Positions 1 to 5,317 are shown, numbered from the stretch's first letter. The stretch: DNA of 5,564 nt from Moraxella lacunata (GCF_002027545.1 NZ_MXAN01000028.1:1-5564); one strand, 5' to 3'. The notes: generated by a model not told the origin, from the letters alone. Numbers and translations are program-made.

Positions 1-58
1 CTTTGATAAATCAGTCACTTGCATAAAGTTGAAAATGGGATATTTAAAATTATTTCAA

Positions 59-928
59 TCAAGACAAATAAAACAAACACCACACCGCACACACGCCCAA
101 GACAATTCCCATGCCGTTGATTTTTGAGATTTTTTCTTTAAAAATAAATAACCCCACAACCGCTCCCAAGCATATCACGCCGATATTCATGCCGGCAAAT
201 ACCAAGGTTGGGTCATCTTTATAGGCTTGATGTGCTTTGATATAAAATAAAATATTAAAAAAGTTTAATGCCCCAAGCAAAATCCCACTAATCAAACTTT
301 TACCCTGCCATTTGGTTTTATTGATTATTAGATAAATAAACAATAAGACAAATGCCAATATAAAACTAATCAGTAGCGTATTAGGAAATGCATTGCCCAA
401 TTTTGCCATTTGTTTAAATAAAATATCAATCACGCCATAGCCTGCCCATACCCCGCCTAATATCAGGGCGGTGTTTTTGATATTTAATGAATTATCCGTT
501 TTGGCGTGGCTGTTTTTTGGATTGGGCTTATAAGTTAGGGCAATGAGTGATGAAAAGGCCAATATAATACCCACGCCTTTGGCAAGCGTTAGACTTTCGC
601 TAAAAATGGTAAATGACGCCAATATCGGCAAAAATAACGCCAAACGTTGTGCCACGTCCGATTTGGCAATGCCGACTAATTGCACCGCCTTTGCCATGAT
701 GATAAATACGCTCGGCAACAGCACGCCCAAGGCGATGACGATAAATGCCCCATTTGCCATGATGTCGCCAATATTAACACTGGGCTTTAATAAAAAAATA
801 CATAAAATAATGGCGGTGATATAATTCATCAAAATGGCTTGGGCAATATCAATATCTTGACGGCGTGCCACTTTTAAAAAAATAGACACCAACACACTGG
901 CACAAATGGCAGAGATTAGAAAAATCAT
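59..928 (-). CDS. EamA/DMT-family inner-membrane transporter
   Basis: This 289-aa protein is very hydrophobic, with about ten predicted membrane helices (roughly residues 1-19, 31-47, 60-80, 94-112, 116-133, 153-171, 184-202, 212-231, 242-262 and 269-288). It has the two-repeat layout of the drug/metabolite transporter superfamily. Each half ends in the typical EamA signature: FSESLTLAKGVGIILAF near 109-125 and FKEKISKINGMGIVLGV near 263-279. The length matches the family's usual 280-300 aa. The substrate cannot be read from sequence; relatives export amino acids, metabolites or drugs across the inner membrane. The ATG at 926-928 gives a proper first helix right from the N-terminus and lies about 26 nt past the predicted transcription start. 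No good Shine-Dalgarno is visible before it. The gene is divergent from the lipoprotein gene and appears monocistronic within the window. The family call is firm; the function is unknown. Confidence 0.9.
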   Translation of the reverse strand: MIFLISAICASVLVSIFLKVARRQDIDIAQAILMNYITAIILCIFLLKPSVNIGDIMANGAFIVIALGVLLPSVFIIMAKAVQLVGIAKSDVAQRLALFLPILASFTIFSESLTLAKGVGIILAFSSLIALTYKPNPKNSHAKTDNSLNIKNTALILGGVWAGYGVIDILFKQMAKLGNAFPNTLLISFILAFVLLFIYLIINKTKWQGKSLISGILLGALNFFNILFYIKAHQAYKDDPTLVFAGMNIGVICLGAVVGLFIFKEKISKINGMGIVLGVCAVWCLFYLS

Positions 929-960
929 GGATGAAATATTTTGTTACAAATTGCCGTGAT

Positions 961-988
961 ATTATAACCATGATTGGGCGTTTGTCAA
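961..988 (-). promoter_or_regulatory. Consensus sigma-70 promoter of the EamA gene
   Basis: On the minus strand the region reads TTGACA (983-988), a 16-bp spacer, then TATAAT (961-966), so both hexamers are perfect consensus. Transcription would start near 954, giving a leader of about 26 nt before the ATG at 928. The leader has no clear purine-rich ribosome site. Confidence 0.8.
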
Positions 989-1050
989 GTGGCGTGAAGG
1001 GTTGTTCATCAAATTAACCAAGATGTCCGCCCTTTTATCCAATTCTCCAT

Positions 1051-1079
1051 TTGAAATCATCAATATGATGTGTGATAAT
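1051..1079 (+). promoter_or_regulatory. Promoter of the META lipoprotein gene
   Basis: TTGAAA (1051-1056), a 17-bp spacer and GATAAT (1074-1079), with a TG at 1071-1072 that makes an extended -10. The predicted start near 1086 puts the AAGGA ribosome site (1097-1101) and the ATG at 1108 in a short leader. Its strength suggests the broken downstream gene may still be transcribed. Confidence 0.65.
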
Positions 1080-1107
1080 AAAGCATCAAACTTAACAAGG
1101 ACACAGC

Positions 1108-1704
1108 ATGATAAACATAAAAATTTCTATTCTTTTATTCATAATGTTACTTTCTGCCTGCACCAATCACAATCAAAATTCCAAAAACACGATTGAACAT
1201 GATGTCAATATCACCAATGGCAACAAAGATAACAACAAACCACCGCCAGCATTACCAACCAATGATGAATTATTAAGCTCCCTAAAATCTAGTGATTGGC
1301 AAAAATTAGCGTTAACTTATGAAAATATATCCAATAAGTGGTGATTGATTGTAGTAAGTGATATAAATTTTAACAGCCTAAATTTGCCGATTGTTAAAAA
1401 AGATGATTTTATATTGATTTTTGAAAAAAGTGTAGAATTAGACAATCATTGGATATACATGCCCAATAATTGCAACAGCATGGATGGTGAATTTGTACTC
1501 ACCAAGACGGGCATAAAAATTCAAGGTAGCCTACCAACAACTGAAATGGCTTGCTCACCACTACCTAAAGATTTAGATGACAACATTATCCATACTGTTA
1601 TTTTAAATGGTGATTATGAAATTTATCAAAAAGACACGCAAAAGATTTTAAAAATAACCCACAATCATCAATATTGGTTATTTACCAAAAACACCCAATC
1701 ATAA
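1108..1704 (+). pseudogene. META/HslJ-like lipoprotein, split by an in-frame stop
   Basis: Two open stretches (1108-1341 and 1345-1701) lie in the same frame, separated only by TGA at 1342-1344. Read through, they give one protein of about 198 residues. The N-terminus is a lipoprotein signal: two Lys in the first five residues, a hydrophobic core, and lipobox LSAC with the lipidated Cys at 18. Thr at +2 predicts outer-membrane sorting. A low-complexity Asn/Lys/Pro linker follows. The part after the stop resembles a META domain: NCNS near full-length residues 121-124, TTEMAC near 144-149, then a beta-rich tail ending in YWLF. The ATG has AAGGA six bases upstream. The stop falls where the domain's first strand would begin (NKW-stop-LI), so termination leaves a 78-aa lipoprotein without its domain. 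TTG at 1345 could restart translation, but it has no ribosome site or signal peptide. The META call is from motif recall. Read-through, a sequencing error or recent loss are all possible. Confidence 0.78.
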
Positions 1705-1733
1705 AAAAACCACCATTAAATAACAGTGGTTTT
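1703..1733. terminator. Bidirectional hairpin terminator between the lipoprotein gene and ispB
   Basis: AAAACCAC (1706-1713) pairs with GTGGTTTT (1726-1733) around a 12-nt loop. On the minus strand the stem continues into seven Us (complement of 1703-1709), a good intrinsic terminator for ispB, whose stop is at 1742-1744. On the plus strand only four Us within the stem follow, so stopping of the lipoprotein transcript is likely weaker. Confidence 0.75.
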
Positions 1734-1741
1734 AAAAAAAA

Positions 1742-2737
1742 TCACACAAGCCTAGCACTCGCCAATTGGGTCAATTGATACAACGCATGGCGGTATTTGT
1801 TATCAGGCAGTTTCATGAGAGCCGTTTGGGCAAGGCGAGTTTCGTCCAACGCCCGATTTTTACAGTATTCCAACGCCCCTGATGATTTCACCAAGCCGAT
1901 GAGCGTCTCGGCATTGTCTGTTTTGCCTGTTTGTACGGCGATTCTTAACTTGTCATAGTCATCGCTATTAGACTGTTTTAGGATTTCTAAGGTTTTGATA
2001 ATCGGCAAAGTCGGCTTACCTTCAGCTAGGTCATCGCCCAGATTTTTGCCCATCGTTTGGCTGTCACCCATAAAGTCTAGCACGTCATCAATCATCTGAA
2101 AGGCATTGCCAAAATGTTGCCCAAAATCGGACAAATTGGCAAGCAATTCTTTATCATCATGCTTACCATGAAGCAAAGCCGAACTCACACACGCCATCAT
2201 AAAAAGCCGTGAAGTCTTGCCATCAATGATTTGTAGATAATCGCTTTCGGTGGTTTCAATGTTGTGTTGGTGTTGTAATTGTAACACTTCGCCTTCGGCA
2301 ATGTCGCACGTCCCATCCGAGAACAGCTTTAACAACGTCATGTCGCCAAAACCCGTCAAAAGGTTAAACGAGCGTGCGATAAGATAGTCGCCCACCAGCA
2401 CAGCCGTGGCGTTGTTCCAAGTGGCGTTGGCGGTCGGTCGCCCCCGTCTCATGCCAGACTCATCAATCACGTCATCATGCACGAGCGTGGCAGTGTGGAG
2501 CATCTCAGTAATCGCCCCAAGTTCTAGGCTTGGCTTGTACTGCTCATCCTTTATCATGCGTGAGATAAGCAAGGTCATCAAGGGTCGCATACGCTTACCG
2601 CCTGCGTTGATGACGTGATCGGACACCTTCATGATGAGCTGAACTTTGGACTTTAGCGAGCCAAAAACCTGCTTGTCCATGACGGCAAAATCATCGGCAA
2701 CAACGGATAAAATCTCAGAATACGTGGGCGTGGTCAT
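1742..2737 (-). CDS. ispB: Long-chain trans-polyprenyl (octaprenyl-type) diphosphate synthase
   Basis: This cytosolic enzyme extends farnesyl diphosphate with isopentenyl diphosphate units to make the side chain of ubiquinone or menaquinone. The 331-aa product has every hallmark of the trans-prenyltransferase family. GGKRMRP (46-52) binds the diphosphate of isopentenyl diphosphate. The first Asp-rich motif is DDVID (88-92), DGKTSRLF lies at 172-179, the second Asp-rich motif is DDVLD (217-221), and GKPTLP is at 240-245. Ala at 83, five residues before the first motif, leaves the product channel open, which fits a long chain; the exact chain length is an inference. E. coli IspB is 323 aa. The start at 2737 (MTTPTYS) is preferred because TGAGA sits six bases before it; an ATG at 2743 would add two residues but abuts that site. 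The open frame continues upstream to 2989, but that stretch is antisense-frame noise over relE. It has its own promoter and terminator. Confidence 0.93.
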   Translation of the reverse strand: MTTPTYSEILSVVADDFAVMDKQVFGSLKSKVQLIMKVSDHVINAGGKRMRPLMTLLISRMIKDEQYKPSLELGAITEMLHTATLVHDDVIDESGMRRGRPTANATWNNATAVLVGDYLIARSFNLLTGFGDMTLLKLFSDGTCDIAEGEVLQLQHQHNIETTESDYLQIIDGKTSRLFMMACVSSALLHGKHDDKELLANLSDFGQHFGNAFQMIDDVLDFMGDSQTMGKNLGDDLAEGKPTLPIIKTLEILKQSNSDDYDKLRIAVQTGKTDNAETLIGLVKSSGALEYCKNRALDETRLAQTALMKLPDNKYRHALYQLTQLASARLV

Positions 2738-2743
2738 TGTCAT

Positions 2744-2748
2744 TCTCA
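2744..2748 (-). promoter_or_regulatory. Ribosome binding site that decides the ispB start
   Basis: On the minus strand TGAGA is followed directly by ATGACAATG. The GAGA core touches the first ATG (2741-2743) but lies six bases from the second (2735-2737). Normal spacing therefore favours the second ATG. Confidence 0.6.
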
Positions 2749-2764
2749 AAACTAAAATGGGACT

Positions 2765-2793
2765 ATGATAGCACATTTGAGGGCATTGGGCAA
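2765..2793 (-). promoter_or_regulatory. Promoter of ispB
   Basis: On the minus strand TTGCCC (2788-2793), a 17-bp spacer and TATCAT (2765-2770), with TGC directly before the -10 making it an extended -10. It lies between the relE stop (2799-2801) and the ispB start, so ispB does not depend on the toxin-antitoxin promoter. The leader would be about 20 nt. Confidence 0.6.
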
Positions 2794-3073
2794 AAGGGTT
2801 ATTTGGCAGATTGCGTGTCTTGATTGTCCGATTGACGTTCGGCAAGCCGTTCTTCGGCGGTGTCATAGACAGCATTTTTCTCACGCTTACCCACCGCGAT
2901 GACAAACACCACCACTTTATCATCTTCAACTTGATACACAAGGCGATAACCTGCCGAGCGTAATTTGATTTTGTATAAATTTTGTCCACCGCTTAGGCGA
3001 TTGGCGATGATGTGCGGATTTTGTAGTAAATTAACCCCAATTCGCACCAATTCTACATTTTGAAAAATGTTTT

Positions 3074-3098
3074 GTAGGGTCGTGCTGAGCACGCCCTA
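3074..3098 (+). repeat. REP-like hairpin 1 (GTAG head), inside relE
   Basis: GTAG (3074-3077) is followed by an 8-nt arm GGTCGTGC, loop TGA and an 8-nt arm GCACGCCC ending at 3096, with one mismatch. Equally, TAGGG/CCCTA and CGTGC/GCACG pair with a single bulged T (3080). The GTAG head plus short palindrome is the form of REP sequences mobilised by REP-associated tyrosine transposases. Confidence 0.65.
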
Positions 3099-3118
3099 TA
3101 AACATAATATATCATCAA

Positions 3119-3141
3119 GGGCGTGTGCAACACGCCCCTAC
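3119..3141 (-). repeat. REP-like hairpin 2 (GTAG head), inside relE
   Basis: On the minus strand GTAG (3138-3141) is followed by GGGCGTGT, loop TGC and ACACGCCC, a perfect 8-bp stem. It is inverted relative to hairpin 1, with 22 bases of AT-rich DNA (3097-3118) between the two, like a paired REP (BIME) unit. Confidence 0.7.
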
Positions 3142-3171
3142 ACTGGTGTATTTTGAAGTTAAACGAGTATA
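3141..3171 (+). repeat. Dispersed 31-nt repeat, copy A, at the relE junction
   Basis: It shares TGGTGTATTTTGAAGTTAAA (3144-3163) exactly with copy B (5226-5256, opposite strand). The full 31 nt differ at three positions (3143, 3164, 3167). The repeat ends at 3171, the base where RelE coding resumes, which suggests it is the terminus of an inserted element. The following AATA also matches copy B, but this is AT-rich and belongs to the relE codons. Confidence 0.7.
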
Positions 3172-3280
3172 TAATACCTTAGCCAATTTCTTTTTAAACT
3201 GCATTTTATGGTGTCGCCCAGTTTTTGCCATTCTTTTAAGGCTCGCTCGTCAAATTCTAATTCATACATTAATTCGCACA

Positions 3281-3523
3281 TTAAAACTCGTCCAAACTGA
3301 CTTTGATGCGTGGGGCAGGATTATCAAGGCGTTCTTTGGCAAGGGCTAAAAGCTCACTGTCTTCATCGGTCAAAACCACCGTCTTAAAGGGTATTTTTTT
3401 GTGATAAGCCACATATTGCAAGGTTTGGCGGATAAGCTCGGACGGTGTCACGCCAAGTTCTTGCAATGCCAAAAATGATTGGGCTTTTAGGTCATCGTCC
3501 ACACGAGCCACGATAGTTGCCAT
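3281..3523 (-). CDS. relB: RelB-family antitoxin and autorepressor
   Basis: This 80-aa protein matches the E. coli RelB layout. The N-terminal ribbon-helix-helix half (MATIVARVDDDLKAQSFLAL, then LGVTPSELIRQTLQYVAY) would form the DNA-binding dimer. The C-terminal half (IPFKTVVLTDEDSELLALAK, then ERLDNPAPRIKVSLDEF) would wrap RelE. E. coli RelB has a near-identical tail ending VTLDEL. The frame is intact. Its stop (3281-3283) overlaps a relE ATG by one base (TAATG), which is classic translational coupling. A modest AGG lies seven bases before the ATG at 3521-3523. Because relE is broken, this is now an orphan antitoxin: it may still repress its own promoter or neutralise related RelE toxins elsewhere, or it may be a remnant not yet lost. 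Confidence 0.91.
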   Translation of the reverse strand: MATIVARVDDDLKAQSFLALQELGVTPSELIRQTLQYVAYHKKIPFKTVVLTDEDSELLALAKERLDNPAPRIKVSLDEF

Positions 3524-3532
3524 AATATACCT

Positions 3533-3558
3533 ATTTGTCTATAAATTTGTCAATACAA
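3533..3558. promoter_or_regulatory. Candidate RelB operator
   Basis: ATTTGTC occurs twice on the plus strand (3533-3539 and 3545-3551), 12 bp apart. TTGTCAATACAA (3547-3558) is a palindrome with 4-bp arms that touches the -10 element. Tandem short sites next to a TA promoter are what a ribbon-helix-helix repressor uses. Assignment to RelB is inferred from position. Confidence 0.4.
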
Positions 3559-3585
3559 TTATAACACAACTTTTTTATCTTTCAA
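3558..3585 (-). promoter_or_regulatory. Promoter of relBE
   Basis: On the minus strand TTGAAA (3580-3585), a 16-bp spacer and TATAAT (3558-3563), with TGT directly upstream giving an extended -10. The predicted start is near 3551, leaving a leader of about 28 nt before relB. Confidence 0.75.
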
Positions 3586-3662
3586 GAATAACCATAAATT
3601 ATCAATTTATAAAAATCCATAAACTATTTTTAAAATTTTTGCCCTTTTTCTCACTTTTCATC

Positions 3663-3691
3663 TTGTCAAACGGTGTAAAACTGTGCATAAT
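3663..3691 (+). promoter_or_regulatory. Promoter of the DAHP synthase gene
   Basis: TTGTCA (3663-3668), a 17-bp spacer and CATAAT (3686-3691), each hexamer one base off consensus. The AT-rich tract 3590-3660 upstream could act as an UP element. Transcription would begin near 3698, leaving about 32 nt before the ATG, too short for a leader-peptide attenuator. Confidence 0.7.
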
Positions 3692-3718
3692 ACCCCTTTG
3701 ACCAAACCCAATAAATAC

Positions 3719-3725
3719 AGGCAGG
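3719..3725 (+). promoter_or_regulatory. Ribosome binding site of the DAHP synthase gene
   Basis: AGGCAGG ends four bases before the ATG at 3730. It sits in the loop of a weak 5-bp inverted repeat (AATAC 3714-3718 and GTATT 3725-3729), which is probably too AT-rich to matter. Confidence 0.55.
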
Positions 3726-3729
3726 TATT

Positions 3730-4809
3730 ATGTCTTTTTTAACCCACCATACAGAAATTGATGATGTGAATATTGAAAAAATCACACCCCTAATCACCCC
3801 CGCCGAACTAAAACGCACCTACCCCCTATCTAGTCAAGCATTTAGCACCGTGCTACACGGTCGCAAGGTCATCGAAGACATCTTGGACGGCGTGGACAAG
3901 CGTATCTTGGTTGTCGTTGGCCCTTGCTCTATCCATGATGTTGCCGCCGCTCATGAGTATGCGGACAAATTAAAAGTGTTGGCGGACGAGCTAAAAGACG
4001 AGCTGTTCATCGTCATGCGTGTATACTTTGAAAAGCCACGCACCACCACAGGCTGGAAAGGGCTTATCAATGACCCGAACATGGACGACAGCTTTGACAT
4101 CGAAAAAGGGCTTGGCATGGCTCGTAAGCTACTTTTGGAATTAAACGAAAAAGGCTTACCCTGTGCCACCGAAGCCCTTGACCCCAACACCCCCCAATAC
4201 ATGCAAGACTTGATTAGCTGGTCAGCCATCGGAGCCAGAACCACCGAATCACAAACCCACCGTGAGATGTCAAGTGGTTTGTCTTGCCCTGTCGGTTTTA
4301 AAAACGGTACGGACGGCTCCATGACCGTAGCGGTCAATGCCATGCAGGCGGTCAGCTCAGGGCATAGTTTCTTAGGCTTGTCATCAGACGGACAAGTGTC
4401 TATCATCAAATCTAAAGGCAACAAATACGCCCATGTGGTACTTCGTGGCGGTAACGACCAGCCCAACTATGACGAAACCGCCATCGCCGCCGCCGAAAAC
4501 GAGCTTGCCCGTGGCAAAACCAACGGCAAAATCATGGTAGACGCCAGCCACGCCAACTCTGGCAAAGACCCCTACTTACAGCCCATGGTTATCCAAAACA
4601 TCGCAGGGCAAATCCAAAAAGGCAACAAATCTATCATGGGTCTCATGATTGAAAGCCACCTAAAAGGCGGTCGCCAAAATATCCCTGCCGACCTAAGCCA
4701 ATTGGAATACGGCAAATCGGTAACGGACGGTTGCTTAGATTGGGACAGCACGGTGGACGTATTACGTCAATTTGCCAAAGACGTCAAAGAGCATTTGCCA
4801 AATCGTTAA
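3730..4809 (+). CDS. aroG: Class I 3-deoxy-7-phosphoheptulonate (DAHP) synthase
   Basis: This cytosolic enzyme joins phosphoenolpyruvate and erythrose 4-phosphate to make DAHP, the first step of the shikimate pathway to aromatic amino acids and chorismate. The 359-aa protein aligns along its length with E. coli AroF, AroG and AroH (348-356 aa). Key motifs are GPCSIHD (64-70), MRVYFEKPRTT (96-106), GWKGLINDP (108-116), IGARTTESQ (167-175), PVGFKNGTDG (187-196), LRGG (238-241), DASHANS (271-277), MIESH (306-310) and YGKSVTD (327-333). The four metal ligands of E. coli AroG correspond to Cys66, His274, Glu308 and Asp333, all present. Lys102, Arg170, Lys191 and Arg239 match its phosphate-binding residues. 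The segment ATEALDPNTPQY (146-157) looks more like tyrosine-sensitive AroF than AroG, so which amino acid inhibits it is open and the symbol is provisional. It stands alone, with a clear promoter, ribosome site and terminator. No full TyrR-type operator is seen. Confidence 0.95.
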   Translation: MSFLTHHTEIDDVNIEKITPLITPAELKRTYPLSSQAFSTVLHGRKVIEDILDGVDKRILVVVGPCSIHDVAAAHEYADKLKVLADELKDELFIVMRVYFEKPRTTTGWKGLINDPNMDDSFDIEKGLGMARKLLLELNEKGLPCATEALDPNTPQYMQDLISWSAIGARTTESQTHREMSSGLSCPVGFKNGTDGSMTVAVNAMQAVSSGHSFLGLSSDGQVSIIKSKGNKYAHVVLRGGNDQPNYDETAIAAAENELARGKTNGKIMVDASHANSGKDPYLQPMVIQNIAGQIQKGNKSIMGLMIESHLKGGRQNIPADLSQLEYGKSVTDGCLDWDSTVDVLRQFAKDVKEHLPNR

Positions 4810-4837
4810 AACTGGCGGTAAAAACCTTAAATCCATA

Positions 4838-4870
4838 AATAAAGGCGGAGCGATTCGCCTTTATTATTTT
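4838..4870 (+). terminator. Intrinsic terminator of the DAHP synthase gene
   Basis: AATAAAGGCG (4838-4847) pairs perfectly with CGCCTTTATT (4856-4865), a 10-bp stem with an 8-nt loop, followed by ATTTT. The hairpin starts 28 nt after the stop codon. Confidence 0.85.
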
Positions 4871-4954
4871 ATATTCAATAAAGGCATTAGTCCAAAAAGT
4901 ATGTCAAACTAGGGTTTACAGGAAGTTTGTTTTACAGCTAATAAAATTGAATTT

Positions 4955-5043
4955 TGCTACGGAAACCGTTCACCCTGAGCTATGCCTGCGGGTCGGTTTC
5001 CGTCATGGTTCGACTTAGCTCACCACGAACGGAAACCGTAGCA
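4955..5043. repeat. 89-bp compound palindrome (BIME-like)
   Basis: The outer arms 4955-4982 and 5016-5043 match as inverted repeats at 21 of 28 positions; the mismatches are clustered in one 3-nt and one 4-nt block. Two alternative inner hairpins share the centre. In the first, ACGGAAACCG (4959-4968) and ACCC (4972-4975) pair with GGGT (4990-4993) and CGGTTTCCGT (4994-5003), with a 3-nt bulge. In the second, CGGTTTCCGT and CATGGT (4994-5009) pair with ACCACG and AACGGAAACCG (5022-5038). The phrases CACCCTGAGCT and GGTTCGAC resemble a repeat I recall as widespread in bacterial intergenic regions. Confidence 0.75.
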
Positions 5044-5123
5044 CTTTTTCATTTTGTAGAGTGTACCACTAGATAAGGCTTTAAAAAGGTCAGATAAATG
5101 TTAAATTTAATTCATCTGAGTAT

Positions 5124-5146
5124 GTAGGGGCGAATCATATTCGCCC
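5124..5146 (+). repeat. REP-like hairpin 3 (GTAG head)
   Basis: GTAG (5124-5127) is followed by GGGCGAAT, loop CAT and ATTCGCCC, a perfect 8-bp stem. It has the same 4+8+3+8 layout as the two hairpins inside relE and shares their GGGCG/CGCCC stem base, differing in the inner stem. Confidence 0.75.
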
Positions 5147-5150
5147 AATT

Positions 5151-5185
5151 CAATTTTTCAATTTTTCAATTTTTCAATTTTTCAA
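5151..5185 (+). repeat. Tandem octamer repeat, four CAATTTTT units
   Basis: Four exact CAATTTTT units (5151-5182) plus a partial CAA, starting five bases after REP-like hairpin 3. Arrays like this can change length by slippage. No gene start is close enough for an obvious phase-variation role. Confidence 0.85.
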
Positions 5186-5225
5186 AATATTTTAAGTACA
5201 ATAATTTTTTTTAATCAATTTATTT

Positions 5226-5256
5226 TATAGTCATTTAACTTCAAAATACACCAATG
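5226..5256 (-). repeat. Dispersed 31-nt repeat, copy B, beyond the IS110 transposase
   Basis: On the minus strand it contains the same 20-nt core as copy A (5234-5253) and matches 28 of 31 positions. It lies about 60 bp past the transposase stop. The end that abuts relE in copy A points away from the transposase here, so it could be the terminus of the IS110-family element, of another IS, or an independent repeat. Confidence 0.65.
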
Positions 5257-5317
5257 ACAGTAGCAACTGTATCCCATAAAAAAGACACAGCCTTCAACAA
5301 TCATTCAACACAGCAGA

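Larger units (their letters stand above)
3024..3171. mobile_element. Insert of about 148 bp inside relE (MITE/BIME-like)
   Basis: The bounds are deduced from where RelE homology stops (codons GTA TTA, 3172-3177) and resumes (CAA AAT CCG, 3015-3023), and could be off by a few bases. Inside are two REP-like hairpins facing each other (3074-3096 and 3119-3141), a small palindrome ACATTTTGAAAAATGT (3055-3070), and at the right edge a 31-nt repeat found again at 5226-5256. It encodes no protein. No clear target-site duplication is visible. It could be a non-autonomous element, or the scar of a larger IS insertion followed by deletion. Confidence 0.65.
2799..3281 (-). pseudogene. relE: RelE-family mRNA interferase toxin, frameshifted and interrupted
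   Basis: RelE cleaves mRNA in the ribosomal A site. The N-terminal part starts at ATG 3279-3281 (overlapping the relB stop as TAATG) or at ATG 3267-3269. From the latter it reads MYELEFDERALKEWQKLGDT, close to E. coli RelE. After Ile-Lys the frame breaks at A4 (3204-3207): one more A would restore MQFKKKLAKVL. At about 3171 the RelE match stops, and it resumes near 3023 as QNPHIIANRL, running to TAA at 2799-2801. The 148 bp between is foreign. The C-terminal part keeps YKIKLRSAGYRLVYQ and GKREKNAVY, which carry the counterparts of E. coli RelE Lys52, Lys54, Arg61, Arg81 and Tyr87. Rebuilt, the toxin would be about 108 aa, against 95 in E. coli, with a longer tail. A 97-aa frame from GTG 3090-3092 begins inside a REP hairpin and lacks the N-terminal helices, so it is unlikely to be a working toxin. 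Confidence 0.87.
4810..5317. other. Gene-free, repeat-rich region between aroG and the IS110 transposase
   Basis: About 500 bases without a credible gene on either strand. In order it holds the aroG terminator, about 85 bp of plain AT-rich DNA (4871-4954), an 89-bp compound palindrome, 80 bp without visible structure, a REP-like hairpin, an octamer tandem repeat, an AT-rich tract and the second copy of the dispersed 31-nt repeat. The last 61 bp (5257-5317) are non-coding DNA just past the transposase stop and may belong to the IS. Confidence 0.7.

Noticed and set aside
543..824. A 93-aa plus-strand frame inside the transporter gene
   Set aside because: Antisense to the membrane protein, with no ribosome site and no recognisable motif.
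1342..1344. UGA read as selenocysteine in the lipoprotein gene
   Set aside because: No conserved Cys is expected at this position of a META domain, no SECIS-like hairpin is evident just after it, and a nonsense mutation is simpler.
2738..2989. An N-terminal extension of IspB, since the reading frame stays open to 2989
   Set aside because: The extra 84 residues resemble no prenyltransferase and overlap relE in another frame. A promoter and ribosome site lie directly before 2737, and the 331-aa form already matches the family length.
2799..3092. An intact 97-aa RelE protein starting at GTG 3090-3092
   Set aside because: The start lies inside a REP-like hairpin, the first 23 or so residues are translated repeat, and the true RelE N-terminus is recognisable upstream in pieces.
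3125..3349. A 74-aa plus-strand frame across the insert and the relB 3' end
   Set aside because: It runs through a REP stem, the relE fragment and relB in antisense, so it is a chance frame.
3676..3691. A TyrR-type operator (TGTAAA-N6-TTTACA) at the aroG promoter
   Set aside because: Only the TGTAAA half is present; the other half is CATAAT, the -10 hexamer.
3951..4466. A 171-aa frame on the minus strand inside the DAHP synthase gene
   Set aside because: It is fully antisense to a well-conserved enzyme, shows no family resemblance, and has a Ser/Pro-rich composition typical of a shadow frame.
5151..5185. A CRISPR-like array
   Set aside because: The octamers are directly contiguous with no spacers, so this is a simple tandem repeat.
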